This document shows positions 1-9,737 of a stretch of 64,000 nt of DNA, piece by piece. Location: the NCBI RefSeq assembly GCF_014696065.1, contig NZ_JACJPL010000024.1, forward strand, positions 248,001 through 312,000. Reading direction: 5' to 3'. Source of the DNA: Leptolyngbya sp. FACHB-261. GTDB lineage: Bacteria; Cyanobacteriota; Cyanobacteriia; FACHB-261. Position 1 is the stretch's first letter; each line of letters starts with the position of its first letter. The notes below the pieces were generated by a model, which saw only the letters and a program-made list of their open reading frames with translations, was not told the origin of the DNA and ran no database searches. The position numbers and the translations under genes are program-made.

Positions 1-1752
1 CGCATGATCTTTCTGGATCAGGAGCGGAGCCTCTGGCGCAAGCTGCGCGAGGCTGCTCTGGCCCAAGCGTTAGAGCGCAAACTCGACAAGCAGGAAGTTC
101 TAGAGCTGTATCTCAACCAGGTTTATTTGGGTTCGGGGGCCTATGGCGTCAGTGATGCTGCCTGGATCTACTTCAGCAAGAACCTCAAGGATTTGAGTCT
201 GGCAGAGGCCGCAACCCTAGCCGGATTGGCGGCAGCTCCTAGCGATTATTCGCCACTGGTCAATCCAGCCCTGGCCGAGCGCCGTCGCAATATTGTCTTG
301 GGGCGTATGTCTGACGTCGGCTACATCAGTGAGGATGAAGCCAAAAGCGCGCAAGCCCTGCCCTTAGATCCCAAAGCGGGTAGTATTGCTGACGCTTACA
401 GCACAGCTCCCTACTTTGCCAGCTACATCCAGCAGGAATTGCCCAAGTACCTGACTGCTGACCAGATCGAAGCCGGCGGTCTAATTGTCGAAACCAGCCT
501 CAACCCCAAGTGGCAACGGGCAGCAGAAAAAGCCGTATACAACGCCATTGACTACGATGGACCCCGCTTTAACTTCGAGCAGGGAGCGCTGGTCGCCATT
601 GACCCTAAAAACGGCGAGATCCGAGCCTTAGTTGGCGGCGGAGACTTTAGCCAAAGCCAATTCAACCGGGTCACTCAAGCCCAACGCCAGCCGGGGTCAA
701 CCTTTAAGATGTTCGTCTACGCGGCAGCCATGTCTAAGGACTGGACGCCGTTCGATATCTACCGCGACGCCCCCTACTCGATCTACGACTATGAACCCAA
801 AAACTTCGGTGGTGGCTATCGCGGCGATGTCAGTCTAGTCAAAGCCATTGCCAACTCGATCAACATCGTGGCTGTGAAGCTGATGGTCGATGTCGGCATT
901 GACCCGGTGATCAACTTGGCGCGAAAGATGGGCATTGAGTCTCCGCTTGGACGCGATTACTCCGTGGCTCTGGGCAGCTCCGAGGTCAATCTGATGGAAA
1001 TTACCGGAGCTTATGCCACCCTAGCCAACCGGGGCATGCATGTGGCGCCCCACGGCATCCGGCGCATCATCCGGGCCAGAACCGGCGAGGTCCTCTACGA
1101 CTCCTTTCCCGAAGCACACCGTGCCCTGGACGAGCGCACTACCAACATCATCACTTGGATGCTGCAACAGGTTGTGCAAGCTGGCACTGGGCGCCCTGCC
1201 CAACTGACAGATCGCCCAGCTGCTGGTAAAACCGGCACCTCAGAGGAGGGAAGGGACTTGTGGTTTATTGGCTTTGTGCCGCAGCTAGCTGCAGGGGTGT
1301 GGCTGGGCAATGATGACAGCGCCCCGACCTGGGGCACCAGCCGGGCTGCTGCGGTCACTTGGCAGGAGTTTATGGCAGATATTACTGAGGGCATTCCTGT
1401 CCAAGAATTCCCCGAACCGCCTCAACTCAAGGGCCGGGGACTGCGCCCCAGTGAGGTGGACGATGAGCGTGCCACATCCTCCGGGAGCAGTGGCGGCGGC
1501 AGTAATCGCAGTAACGACGAGGATCACAGTAGTAGCGACTCAGACCAGGATAAAGCAGCCTCCGAGGATGGCGACGCCCCGTCTGAGCCCCCAGCATCAG
1601 AAGCTCCTGCCACCGACAGCAGCGCGCCAGCAGATGGCGCTACCGGCGAACCTGCTCCTCTACCGCCAGCCAACGAAGCACCTCCAGAGAACTCGCCGAT
1701 TCAAGATTTTGTGCCTGCGCCTGCACCTGATGCCGCTCCTGCTAATCCTTAA
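1..1752 (+). CDS. Class A penicillin-binding protein (GT51 + transpeptidase), 5' end missing
   Basis: Bifunctional peptidoglycan synthase, normally anchored in the inner membrane, that polymerises glycan strands and cross-links peptides. The reading frame is open at base 1, so the N-terminal membrane anchor and the first part of the glycosyltransferase lie outside the window. The visible part starts in the late GT51 domain (LELYLNQVYLGSGAYG). The penicillin-binding domain shows the acyl-serine motif in QPGSTFK (Ser codon at 697), an SxN-like SIN in KAIANSIN, and KTGTSEEG near 1229. The last 110 or so residues form a Ser/Asp-rich then Pro/Ala-rich tail, probably disordered and periplasmic. It ends about 110 bp before ruvC on the same strand. 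Family assignment is firm; the exact paralogue (PBP1a or PBP2a type) cannot be decided. Confidence 0.93.
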   Translation, partial: RMIFLDQERSLWRKLREAALAQALERKLDKQEVLELYLNQVYLGSGAYGVSDAAWIYFSKNLKDLSLAEAATLAGLAAAPSDYSPLVNPALAERRRNIVLGRMSDVGYISEDEAKSAQALPLDPKAGSIADAYSTAPYFASYIQQELPKYLTADQIEAGGLIVETSLNPKWQRAAEKAVYNAIDYDGPRFNFEQGALVAIDPKNGEIRALVGGGDFSQSQFNRVTQAQRQPGSTFKMFVYAAAMSKDWTPFDIYRDAPYSIYDYEPKNFGGGYRGDVSLVKAIANSINIVAVKLMVDVGIDPVINLARKMGIESPLGRDYSVALGSSEVNLMEITGAYATLANRGMHVAPHGIRRIIRARTGEVLYDSFPEAHRALDERTTNIITWMLQQVVQAGTGRPAQLTDRPAAGKTGTSEEGRDLWFIGFVPQLAAGVWLGNDDSAPTWGTSRAAAVTWQEFMADITEGIPVQEFPEPPQLKGRGLRPSEVDDERATSSGSSGGGSNRSNDEDHSSSDSDQDKAASEDGDAPSEPPASEAPATDSSAPADGATGEPAPLPPANEAPPENSPIQDFVPAPAPDAAPANP

Positions 1753-1860
1753 GCTTGCCAGCAGTCGCTGGATGCGCTAGAGAGGTGTTAGGAACAGAGT
1801 TCAGCCTTGGTATCCCCGTCTGGTTTGCAGACGGCCCCAGGGAACGGAGGTTCATCCATA

Positions 1861-2430
1861 GTGCCTATCAATGCGCCTTTGCCCAGTGGCGGGCTTACTC
1901 CTTCTGGAGTTGTGCTGCCAGAGCCGCCTGTTACAGCTCCCAAAGTCCGCCGCATTCTGGGGTTGGATCCAGGGTTGGCAACTTTAGGCTTTGGGGTCGT
2001 GGAAGTATCAGCACAATCGGCCAGCAGACCGGTGGCACCCCGGGTACTTGACTACGGAGTAATTCGCACAGCTGCAGGCACCGACATACCGGATCGCCTG
2101 CGTGTGATCTACCAGGACATGCACGAACTGCTGGAACTTTGGCAACCCGACCATGTTGCTGTGGAGAAGTTGTTTTTCTACCGCATGGGCAATACGATTG
2201 CGGTGGCCCAGGCCCGAGGGGTCGTGATGCTCACCCTGGCTCAGCACCAGCTAGCGATCACCGAGTTTGCGCCACCTCAGGTCAAGCAAGCCCTCACAGG
2301 CTACGGCAAAGCTGGCAAGCAGGAAGTGCAGGAAGCGGTAGCTCAGATGCTCAGCCTCAGCGAAATTCCTCGCCCTGATGATGCTGCTGATGCGCTTGCG
2401 ATAGCCTTAACCGCTTGGTTTCAGCAGTAA
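1861..2430 (+). CDS. ruvC: Crossover junction endodeoxyribonuclease RuvC
   Basis: Holliday-junction resolvase that nicks symmetric strands during recombinational repair, acting with RuvAB. The RNase H-like core starts at [16 protein letters not shown] with the first catalytic Asp in DPG. The second acidic residue is in [14 protein letters not shown] and the last pair in [13 protein letters not shown] chose the GTG at 1861 because a GGAGG lies 10 bases upstream (1846-1850). An in-frame TTG at 1807 would add 18 residues without a good ribosome-binding site. Even so there are about 24 Pro-rich residues before the core, longer than most RuvC proteins. It follows the PBP gene on the same strand. 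Confidence 0.93.
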   Translation: MPINAPLPSGGLTPSGVVLPEPPVTAPKVRRILGLDPGLATLGFGVVEVSAQSASRPVAPRVLDYGVIRTAAGTDIPDRLRVIYQDMHELLELWQPDHVAVEKLFFYRMGNTIAVAQARGVVMLTLAQHQLAITEFAPPQVKQALTGYGKAGKQEVQEAVAQMLSLSEIPRPDDAADALAIALTAWFQQ

Positions 2431-2507
2431 GTTCCACGCGAGTTCTACCAAGATTAGGAGTTCTGGTTACCAGTGCCTGCTATGAGCCTTCAACCTAAAC
2501 TCCAACC

Positions 2508-3248
2508 ATGAGCAAATTTTTATTGGTTACAGACCTCGACAATACCCTGGTCGGGGATGATGCTGCCTTGGCCCAACTCAACCAAACTCTAGAGCAGCAT
2601 CGGGCAGCTGGGTCACTGCTGGTTTACTCCACGGGGCGTTCTCGGGTGTCTTACCAAAAGCTGCAACAAGCGAAGCAGCTATTAGAACCTGATGCCCTAG
2701 TGACCTCAGTGGGCACCGAGATCTATCGCCCAGGCTCAGTCGAGCCTGAAGCCAAATGGTCCGAGTTTCTCGCTCCTGGCTGGGACCGAGCGCTAATCTG
2801 TGCAGTGACTGCTCATTTCGCAGATTTGGAACCGCAACCAGACTCCGAGCAAAATCCCTTCAAAGTTAGCTTCTGGATCACAGAACTGGCGGCCCGTGAG
2901 GTGGTTCCTAGGTTAGAGCAGGCTTTACAGGCTGAGAATTTAGACGTTCAGCTGATTTATAGCGGCAGCCGTGACCTAGACATTCTGCCAGCTAAAGGCA
3001 ATAAGGGTCGAGCCATGGCCTATGTGCGCGAGTTGTTTGGCTTTACGCCAGAACAAACGGTTGCCTGTGGCGATTCGGGTAATGATCAAGCTTTGATGAT
3101 GGGCGAAGAACGCTGTGTGATTGTGGCAAATGCCCACCCAGAACTGCTGACCTGGTACCAAGCAAACCGCGCACCACACCGCTATTTAGCCCACGCCAAA
3201 TATGCTGCAGGTATTGCCGAAGGGTTGGCTCATTTTGGGTTTCTGTAA
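2508..3248 (+). CDS. Sucrose-phosphate phosphatase (HAD superfamily)
   Basis: Cytosolic phosphatase that releases sucrose from sucrose 6F-phosphate, the last step of sucrose synthesis; cyanobacteria use sucrose as a compatible solute. The 246-residue protein shows the HAD nucleophile motif DLDNTLVGD at the N-terminus, SVGTEIY in the cap region, the Lys-containing PAKGNKGRAM, and the metal-binding ACGDSGND. These are the characteristic boxes of the S6PP family. It is free-standing rather than fused to sucrose-phosphate synthase, and no synthase gene is visible in the window. Start ATG at 2508. Confidence 0.9.
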   Translation: MSKFLLVTDLDNTLVGDDAALAQLNQTLEQHRAAGSLLVYSTGRSRVSYQKLQQAKQLLEPDALVTSVGTEIYRPGSVEPEAKWSEFLAPGWDRALICAVTAHFADLEPQPDSEQNPFKVSFWITELAAREVVPRLEQALQAENLDVQLIYSGSRDLDILPAKGNKGRAMAYVRELFGFTPEQTVACGDSGNDQALMMGEERCVIVANAHPELLTWYQANRAPHRYLAHAKYAAGIAEGLAHFGFL

Positions 3249-3337
3249 GTAGCTTTTTACCGGCTTTTTAGAACGATAAGCAGCTTACCTAGGCAATGGG
3301 GTATACCTAAACCAGCAGTATCCCTTGCAATGGGTGT

Positions 3338-3958
3338 GTGAGACTTTCGGCAGCTCAATTGGATCTGCTCTCAGGTGTGCCGCCCTCGGCTCTAGAGCAA
3401 CTTGACACCGATGCGGATCCCAGTCGTGGTTTGTTGCTTCTGCTTCAGCAGCAGGAATTAGGACTGCCAGTTGCAAATTTTCTGGTGGCTGATGTTCTGC
3501 TATGCCAGTGGTTTCAAGCGTTCCAGGTCCAAGCCTTTCAAACCGTAGGCCTAGCAGGGCAGGGTGAGCCGCTCCTCAACCACAAACGCTCGCTCAAACG
3601 AGCCGATGGCATTTGGCTCAGTGCCAGCTACGACCTGCTGTTTTTGTCAGAGCGCTCAGAGCTTGAGGCAGAGCAAGTTGAGATTTGGCGCTTGGGTGGG
3701 CCTGTGTCAGTCCAGTCTTGGCGAGACCGATTAGCCCTATACCTTTTGCCGGAAACCAGCGCCTATGAACCTGAGGCGATCAGGCTCACCGTCTGGTCAC
3801 CCACCCACACCCAGACCCACTGCTACAGTCGTGCAGCTCATCAGCAGACCCAGGTCGAGCTAGAGCGCCTGTTACAACGCTTGCAGCAACCCCAGCCGGT
3901 TGAGTCAGAGGTCCTAGAACTGCCAACTCTGGCGGAGATTCAGGAGATTCCCCTGTGA
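3338..3958 (+). CDS. Conserved hypothetical protein upstream of recJ
   Basis: A 206-residue soluble protein that I do not recognise as a named family. It is rich in Leu, Gln and Glu, with no signal peptide, membrane segment or cysteine pattern. The middle (KRSLKRADGIWLSASYDLLFLS) alternates hydrophobic and charged residues as in a beta-sheet fold. The start is a GTG with no strong ribosome-binding site, because ATG codons just upstream are out of frame. Its stop overlaps the GTG start of recJ by four bases (3955-3958), so the two are probably translationally coupled; that is the only clue to its job. Confidence 0.7.
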   Translation: MRLSAAQLDLLSGVPPSALEQLDTDADPSRGLLLLLQQQELGLPVANFLVADVLLCQWFQAFQVQAFQTVGLAGQGEPLLNHKRSLKRADGIWLSASYDLLFLSERSELEAEQVEIWRLGGPVSVQSWRDRLALYLLPETSAYEPEAIRLTVWSPTHTQTHCYSRAAHQQTQVELERLLQRLQQPQPVESEVLELPTLAEIQEIPL

Positions 3959-6282
3959 GCAAGGCTGTCTGGCAACTGCCTACCCCCACCTCCCCACCAG
4001 AGTGGTTGGTATCGCTGACCGGTCATCGGGCAGCCCAACTGCTTTGGCGGCGGGGGCTGAGAACGCCCGAGCAAGTGCGCGGTTTCCTCAGCCCAGATGC
4101 CTATACTCCTAGCCCCGCGACAGCTCTTGGTGACGAGCTGGAACTGGCCGTTGAGCGGTTAGTGCAAGCTCATAGACGAGGCGAACGGGTTGCAATCTGG
4201 GGAGACTTTGATGCCGACGGGGTCACGGCAACCTCGGTGCTCTGGGATGGCCTCGGTCAGTTTTTTGCCAAGGACCAACAGCTTACTTACACCATTCCTA
4301 ACCGGCTCAAAGAATCGCACGGCTTGCATGCAGAGGGGCTCACCCAGCTTGCCGCCGCTGGCTACAGCTTGCTGGTCACCTGTGATACGGGTAGCAATAG
4401 CCCTGAGGAACTGAAGCTAGCATCAACGCTGGGATTAGACGTCATTGTCACTGACCACCACGCGCTACCGCCTGAGCGTCCACCAGTGGCAGCTTTTCTC
4501 AACCCACGCGCGCTAGAACCAGACCATCCCCTCGCCCATCTTTCCGGAGTAGCAGTCGCCTACAAGCTTGTCGAAGCGCTTTACTTAGCCCTGCCTGAGG
4601 TTCCCCGACGACCGCTGACTGAGTTGTTAGATTTGGTCGCCATTGGCCTGATTGCCGACTTGGTGAACTTGCAGGGCGATTGCCGCTATCTGGCTCAGCG
4701 TGGCATTGCTCGCTTGCAGCAGCAGACTAGCCCCAATCCCAGCCGCCCCGGTCTGGCCTTGCTACTGGAAGCCTGCCGTCGCGCCGGAGACCGACCCACC
4801 GATATTGCCTATGGTATTGGTCCGCGCATCAATGCCGTTAGCCGCATTCAGGGGGATGCTCGTTTTTGCGTGGAGCTGCTGACTAGTGACGATCCCCGCC
4901 GTTGTCGGGAACTAGTCCAGCAAACTGAGTTGGCTAACACCCGTCGCAAAGGTCTACAACATTTTCTGGCACTCCAGGTGCACGAGCGTCTGGCTAATCT
5001 GGACCTTTCCACTACAGGCGTGGTGTTGCTGGCAGAATCGGGCTGGCCCTTGGGCATTTTGGGGCTGGTTGCAGGACAAATCGCCCAGGAGATTCACCGA
5101 CCGACTCTGCTACTTAGCCTTGAGCCGGACGGTCGAGCCCGAGGCTCAGCGAGATCGGTAGCCGGGGTAGACCTCTACGCTCTATTTGCAGGACTTGAGC
5201 CGCTCTTAGAACGCTTTGGCGGACATCCCCTCGCCGTAGGACTGCAACTGCCTCAAGACAACATCCCGCTCTTACAGGCAGCCCTCAACCAGCGCTTACA
5301 ACCTGGTACATTGTCTGGGAACAAGCTACAAACCCCTCCATTGGCAATTGATCTGGAGCTGACTGTGGCAGAGTTGGCTGAGGATGGAGGCCGCAGTTTG
5401 TTTCAGGAACTGAAGCAGTTGGAACCCTGTGGTCAGGGCAACCCAGCCCCTAAACTCTTGATTCGTCGCTGCACCTTTGAAGGCACTACCAATCCGGGTC
5501 TACGCGACGCGAAGGGGCAAAAGGTGGGCTATGTCCAAACCCGCTTTACGCTACGCGATGCAACCGGCAGTTTCCCTGGGGTTTGGTGGGGCCATTATGT
5601 TCATGAGCTACCGCCTGGAGGTTGTGATGCGGTCGTTGAGCTGGAATATAACGCCAACGCCTGGAATTCCAGTAGCCGCAGTAGCGAGAAGCGCTATGAA
5701 GTCCGCTTGGTTGCTGTGCGTCCTGCCCAGATTGAAGCGCCAGCACCTGTTACCACTGAGCCAGGGTTGCCCACGATTTTAGATTGGCGAACTAGAGTAC
5801 CCGACCACCCCGAGCCAGCTCTGCGCTTAGCCCAGTGCCCTACCAGCTGGGAAGAACTGCGGGAACGGTTGCACCACGCTGCCCTATCCGGCTTGCCCTT
5901 AGCCCTGGTCTACCAGCTACCCATACCAGACCCTCAGCCTTGGCCCACGTTGGTCGGTCTTGCTAAATATCTGGCCCGCACCGGCAAACCAGCCAGCCTC
6001 GACCAGTTGCAGGCCCGACTGGGCATCGGCCCAACTTCCCTGGCCTTGGGTCTAAAGGCCTTGTCTGAAGCGGGTTTCAGCGTCACACAACAGCCCAACT
6101 CCAACCTTGTGGAAATTGGGGGACTAGAACCCAGAGAAAACCAACCCAAAGAATCGATTGCCCAATTTAGTGCGGCAGTCCGAGAAGAAGCATTTCAATA
6201 TCAGTATTTTTATCAGTTACCTCTGTCTGCTATTCAGGCCAAAATTCACGGGTGGAGCCCCATACCCATACAACAGGGTTAG
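3955..6282 (+). CDS. recJ: Single-stranded-DNA-specific exonuclease RecJ
   Basis: 5'-3' single-strand exonuclease of the DHH phosphoesterase superfamily, used in RecFOR recombination and mismatch repair. The motifs are in order: AIWGDFDADGVTA (motif I), LLVTCDTGSNS (motif II), VIVTDHHALP (the DHH motif), and a DHHA1-like C-terminal block with LLERFGGHPLAVGLQL. The 775-residue protein is longer than E. coli RecJ; the extra is a C-terminal extension (about residue 610 on) that looks like an added helix-rich domain, as often seen in cyanobacteria. GTG start, four-base overlap with the upstream hypothetical gene. Confidence 0.93.
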   Translation: MSKAVWQLPTPTSPPEWLVSLTGHRAAQLLWRRGLRTPEQVRGFLSPDAYTPSPATALGDELELAVERLVQAHRRGERVAIWGDFDADGVTATSVLWDGLGQFFAKDQQLTYTIPNRLKESHGLHAEGLTQLAAAGYSLLVTCDTGSNSPEELKLASTLGLDVIVTDHHALPPERPPVAAFLNPRALEPDHPLAHLSGVAVAYKLVEALYLALPEVPRRPLTELLDLVAIGLIADLVNLQGDCRYLAQRGIARLQQQTSPNPSRPGLALLLEACRRAGDRPTDIAYGIGPRINAVSRIQGDARFCVELLTSDDPRRCRELVQQTELANTRRKGLQHFLALQVHERLANLDLSTTGVVLLAESGWPLGILGLVAGQIAQEIHRPTLLLSLEPDGRARGSARSVAGVDLYALFAGLEPLLERFGGHPLAVGLQLPQDNIPLLQAALNQRLQPGTLSGNKLQTPPLAIDLELTVAELAEDGGRSLFQELKQLEPCGQGNPAPKLLIRRCTFEGTTNPGLRDAKGQKVGYVQTRFTLRDATGSFPGVWWGHYVHELPPGGCDAVVELEYNANAWNSSSRSSEKRYEVRLVAVRPAQIEAPAPVTTEPGLPTILDWRTRVPDHPEPALRLAQCPTSWEELRERLHHAALSGLPLALVYQLPIPDPQPWPTLVGLAKYLARTGKPASLDQLQARLGIGPTSLALGLKALSEAGFSVTQQPNSNLVEIGGLEPRENQPKESIAQFSAAVREEAFQYQYFYQLPLSAIQAKIHGWSPIPIQQG

Positions 6283-6313
6283 AACCTAGGCATAGTTTGC
6301 CCATTCTCTCTGA

Positions 6314-7771
6314 ATGAGCCAAATTCAAAACAGCAAGTCGAGCCTTACCAAACAGCCGAGAACTCTTACCGTCAGCTTCTTGTGGCTGGGGGTTTCCTGT
6401 CTGGTTTTGCTAATTGCAGGCGGTTGGGCGTTAACAGCAGCCGTTAACAACAGTCAGCGGCAAGAGGATGAACGCATCAACCGCTACCAGGAAATTTTGC
6501 GCTGGACCAACTTGCTTTATCAGGGAGCACTAGATGCTGAAACCGGCATTCGCGGCTATCTCATTACGCGGGATCCTCAATCTCTGGCTCCCTACTATGA
6601 GGGTCAGGCTAATTTTGCCAAAAACTTGGCTTTGTTACGGCAGGTCGAAGCGCTGAAACAGAGTGAGAGACTAGGCCAGATCGAGCGCAGTTTCGAGGCT
6701 TGGCAGAACCGCTTTGGCAGACCAGTACTCAAGAGTTTCGGTAACTCAGCCGAGATCGAGCGTCTAGCCCAAACCTCATTGGCAGGAAAGGCAGTTTTTG
6801 ACTCTTTGCGTCTAGACATTGAGGCTTTTCTCGGTGAGCAGAGAGCACGGCTTATTACGCAGCAGGCTGTAGCGCGTAAGACGCGCGACCTTATATGGCT
6901 GGTTAATAATATCTGCACCTGTTTGGTGATGCTGGGCGTGCTGCTGTTGGGGTTATGGTTGCACCGCAGCTTACAGCAACTCTTGCAAGTTCTCGATGAG
7001 CGCACTCAAACTCTAACGGCATTGCAACAGTCACAGAAAGCAACACAAGCAGCTCTAAACCGCTTAGAAAAAGCCAACACCGAGCTTGATAGTTTTGTCT
7101 ATTCTGCTTCCCACGATCTGCGCGAACCTCTGCGCAGTTTAGAGGCCTTTAGTGGTTTTCTACTCGAAGACCTTGGGCCTCGCCTAGAGGGACAAGAGGC
7201 AGACTACCTCAACCGCATTGTTAATGCTACGCAGCGAATGCGCCGTCTGCTCGAAGATCTCCTGCAACTGTCCCGGATTGGGCGAGATCCGGAGCAGCAC
7301 AGTAGTGTCGATCTCAACTGGGTTCTGCGTGAGGTTTTGCTAGAGTTTGAACTACAAATTCAAGAGCGTCATGCCAAGCTTCGGTGTCCTGAAGTGTTGC
7401 CAACAGTAACTGGCAATGCAACGGAACTTGCTAGTATTTTTCGCAATCTCATTGGTAATGCGCTTAAGTTCAGCCCAGGTCCTTATGGCGAAGAAGGTGG
7501 ACCTCAAGTTGAGATCAGCTATGCTGAGCAGCAACATGAGTTTCTGTTTTGGGTCCGGGATTGGGGGATTGGGGTTGACCCGAACTACCATGACAGAATC
7601 TTCGTGCTCTTCCAACGTTTAGGACGGCGGGAGGAATTTGAGGGAACTGGCGCTGGCCTAGCCATTGTGCGCAAAGGTGTCCTGGCTCATGGTGGCCAAG
7701 TTTGGGTTGAGTCTCAACCCAATGAAGGAAGCTGTTTCTTCTTCACAATTCCTAAAAATCCAAAACTTTAA
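6314..7771 (+). CDS. Membrane sensor histidine kinase with CHASE3 domain
   Basis: A 485-residue inner-membrane sensor kinase. Transmembrane helix 1 is at about residues 21-43. A CHASE3-type helical extracytoplasmic domain spans about 44-190 (DAETGIRGYLITRDPQSLAPY is its usual core). Transmembrane helix 2 is at about 193-215, followed by a coiled coil. HisKA carries the phospho-acceptor His267 in SASHDLREPLRS. HATPase_c follows with N box NLIGNALKFS, G1 VRDWGIGVD and G2 GTGAGLAIV. It is followed after 24 bp by a single-domain response regulator, its likely partner. This resembles phytochrome-associated kinase/Rcp1 arrangements, but there is no phytochrome domain here. Signal unknown. Confidence 0.9.
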   Translation: MSQIQNSKSSLTKQPRTLTVSFLWLGVSCLVLLIAGGWALTAAVNNSQRQEDERINRYQEILRWTNLLYQGALDAETGIRGYLITRDPQSLAPYYEGQANFAKNLALLRQVEALKQSERLGQIERSFEAWQNRFGRPVLKSFGNSAEIERLAQTSLAGKAVFDSLRLDIEAFLGEQRARLITQQAVARKTRDLIWLVNNICTCLVMLGVLLLGLWLHRSLQQLLQVLDERTQTLTALQQSQKATQAALNRLEKANTELDSFVYSASHDLREPLRSLEAFSGFLLEDLGPRLEGQEADYLNRIVNATQRMRRLLEDLLQLSRIGRDPEQHSSVDLNWVLREVLLEFELQIQERHAKLRCPEVLPTVTGNATELASIFRNLIGNALKFSPGPYGEEGGPQVEISYAEQQHEFLFWVRDWGIGVDPNYHDRIFVLFQRLGRREEFEGTGAGLAIVRKGVLAHGGQVWVESQPNEGSCFFFTIPKNPKL

Positions 7772-7795
7772 CTTCTCCCCCTATTATGCAAGATT

Positions 7796-8257
7796 ATGCA
7801 AGCCCTAACTTCTCCACAACATCCTGTGCGCATCTTACTGGCGGAAGACAGTGAAGACGATATTTTAATTATTCAACGGGCTTTTCGACGCGGACAGATC
7901 TCGGTAGATCTGCAGGTTGTACGGGATGGTCAAGAGGTGTTGGACTATCTCCAGCAGCAAGGAAAGTTCAGCCAGCCAGAAGTCGCGCCTCGCCCCGACT
8001 TGTTAATGCTGGACATCAATATGCCGCGCAAAGATGGACTAACCACCCTGCGTGAAATTCGGGCAGATCCACGTCTGCGTCTTCTGCCGGTGATCATTCT
8101 AACGACTAGCCGCGCTCAAGAAGATATTGTTAGCAGCTATGAGAGTGGTGCTAATACCTATGTCACTAAACCAAATCAGATCGATAAGTATATCGAGGAG
8201 ATGCGGCTCATCGACTCCTACTGGCGATTGGTTGCAGTTCGCCCTCCGCTTGTTTAG
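7796..8257 (+). CDS. Rcp1-like single-domain response regulator
   Basis: Stand-alone receiver domain of 153 residues without an output domain. The acidic pocket is AEDSEDD near the N-terminus, the phospho-acceptor is Asp73 in LLMLDINMPRKDG, the switch Thr is in ILTTS and the conserved Lys in YVTKPNQ. The long loop after the second helix (QGKFSQPEVAPRPD) is typical of the Rcp1/CheY-like group that pairs with bacteriophytochrome-type kinases. It lies 24 bp after the CHASE3 kinase gene, so the two are almost certainly cotranscribed and the kinase is the likely phosphodonor. Confidence 0.9.
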   Translation: MQALTSPQHPVRILLAEDSEDDILIIQRAFRRGQISVDLQVVRDGQEVLDYLQQQGKFSQPEVAPRPDLLMLDINMPRKDGLTTLREIRADPRLRLLPVIILTTSRAQEDIVSSYESGANTYVTKPNQIDKYIEEMRLIDSYWRLVAVRPPLV

Positions 8258-8349
8258 CCCTGCTTTGACGCAAGGGTTCAGTTTCGCTTAGCAGCCTAAG
8301 CCTAAACCACCGATCTACCCTATAAGAGTGCCCTGAGGCTGACTGAGTA

Positions 8350-9534
8350 ATGAGTATCCGCTCCCGTGTTCTGATTGTAGATGACTCACCCGATAGCCGC
8401 CTGATCTATGCTCGCCATCTTCGTAACGAGCCCTACGATATTGCAGTAGCGGCAGATGGCGAAACCGCCTTGACGCTCATTAGCGAATCACCTCCAGACC
8501 TAATGTTGCTCGATAACATGCTGCCTGGGATCAGCGGTCTAGAAGTGCTGCAACGGTTGCGCAATGATCCGATCACAGCGGATTTACCGATCGTGATGAT
8601 CACAGCGCATAACTCTACAATGCGACCTCGGGCCTTAGAGCTAGGGGCCGATGATTTCATTAGTGTGCCATTGGAGCCAGTAGAGCTTAAAGTGCGTCTG
8701 CGCAATTTACTGCGAATGCGACAGACCACTAGAGAGCGTGCAATCTTGGCAATTCGGCAGAAGCTGATGGAAGAGCAGATGCAGGAGGCTGATGAACTCA
8801 GCCGCAACATTGTCCACGACCTAAAAAATCCGCTGTTCTGTATGCGCTTACTTGGGGATACCCTGCTGCGCTATCGAGAGAGTTTGCCCCCTGCTGTGCA
8901 AAATTTAGCACCAGTTCTGCGCAAAGAAGCAGACTCATGCCTGAGCCTGGTTGAGGAATTACTGAACTTTTTGCGGGACAGTTACCAACAGGAAATATGC
9001 GGTGTTATTGATCTAGGGCAATTGCTCAGCACGATTGTGGACGAATTGTTACCACTAATTGAAGCCAGTGGTGCGATTCTGCAAATCGCACCAGATTTAC
9101 CAGAGCAGCTCAATGTTCAGCCCCAGCGCATTGCCCGAGTGTGGCGCAATCTGCTCTCCAACGCCATCAAGTATTCTCAGAATTCTGCAACTCCTATTAT
9201 TAAAATTAGTTACAGTCAGCAAGAATATTTTCATTGTTTTAGTATCAGTGACAACGGCGTCGGCATTCCACCAGAATATCGAGACGAGATTTTCTTGCCC
9301 TTTCGAAGGGTGACTTCTGAGAGCGAAGTAGCTGCTCCTGAAGAGCAAACGATCGGACATGGTGTCGGCCTAGCTATTGTTAAGAAAATCATTGATCAGC
9401 ACGGTGGCCGAGTGTGGATTGCCGAACGGGAGGGTCCAGGAACTGAGGTTCTGTTTACACTTCCCAAGCAGGTGATTTGCCCTGCAAATTCTAATCTGCA
9501 ACGCTCAGTTCCAGCACTACCCGTGGAGCACTAG
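8350..9534 (+). CDS. Receiver-histidine kinase hybrid (response regulator fused to HisKA/HATPase)
   Basis: Cytosolic 394-residue protein. The receiver domain is at residues 5-120 (VDDSPDS; phospho-acceptor Asp55 in LMLLDNMLPG). A short coiled coil follows, then HisKA with His156 in NIVHDLKNP and HATPase_c (N box NLLSNAIKYS, G1 ISDNGVGIP, G2 GHGVGLAIV). The order receiver-then-kinase suggests that phosphorylation of the receiver, perhaps by the kinase at 6314, tunes this kinase. The receiver position that normally holds a conserved Lys reads ISVPLEP, with Val instead of Lys, so switching may be atypical. It lies 92 bp after the response regulator on the same strand and may belong to the same operon. 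Confidence 0.88.
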   Translation: MSIRSRVLIVDDSPDSRLIYARHLRNEPYDIAVAADGETALTLISESPPDLMLLDNMLPGISGLEVLQRLRNDPITADLPIVMITAHNSTMRPRALELGADDFISVPLEPVELKVRLRNLLRMRQTTRERAILAIRQKLMEEQMQEADELSRNIVHDLKNPLFCMRLLGDTLLRYRESLPPAVQNLAPVLRKEADSCLSLVEELLNFLRDSYQQEICGVIDLGQLLSTIVDELLPLIEASGAILQIAPDLPEQLNVQPQRIARVWRNLLSNAIKYSQNSATPIIKISYSQQEYFHCFSISDNGVGIPPEYRDEIFLPFRRVTSESEVAAPEEQTIGHGVGLAIVKKIIDQHGGRVWIAEREGPGTEVLFTLPKQVICPANSNLQRSVPALPVEH

Positions 9535-9737
9535 CTGCTGCATCTTGTCTTGAAGGTCCTCGATAGACCTACTTGAACCTAATCTTGAATCTAGCCTCAA
9601 TTTAAGGATGTAACTAAGGCTAATGTGGGAGCCCTTCACAGATATCCTGGGGGGAATAAACCGTGAGCAGATCTCACAGTTTTTTTGCTTTAATAGATAG
9701 GCTCACACTGCACTGTGTTCGATAGGGTTCACCCGAC

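Noticed and set aside
1807-1860. TTG start giving a longer RuvC
   Set aside because: No ribosome-binding site, while GTG 1861 has GGAGG at 10 bases; the extra residues are not RuvC-like.
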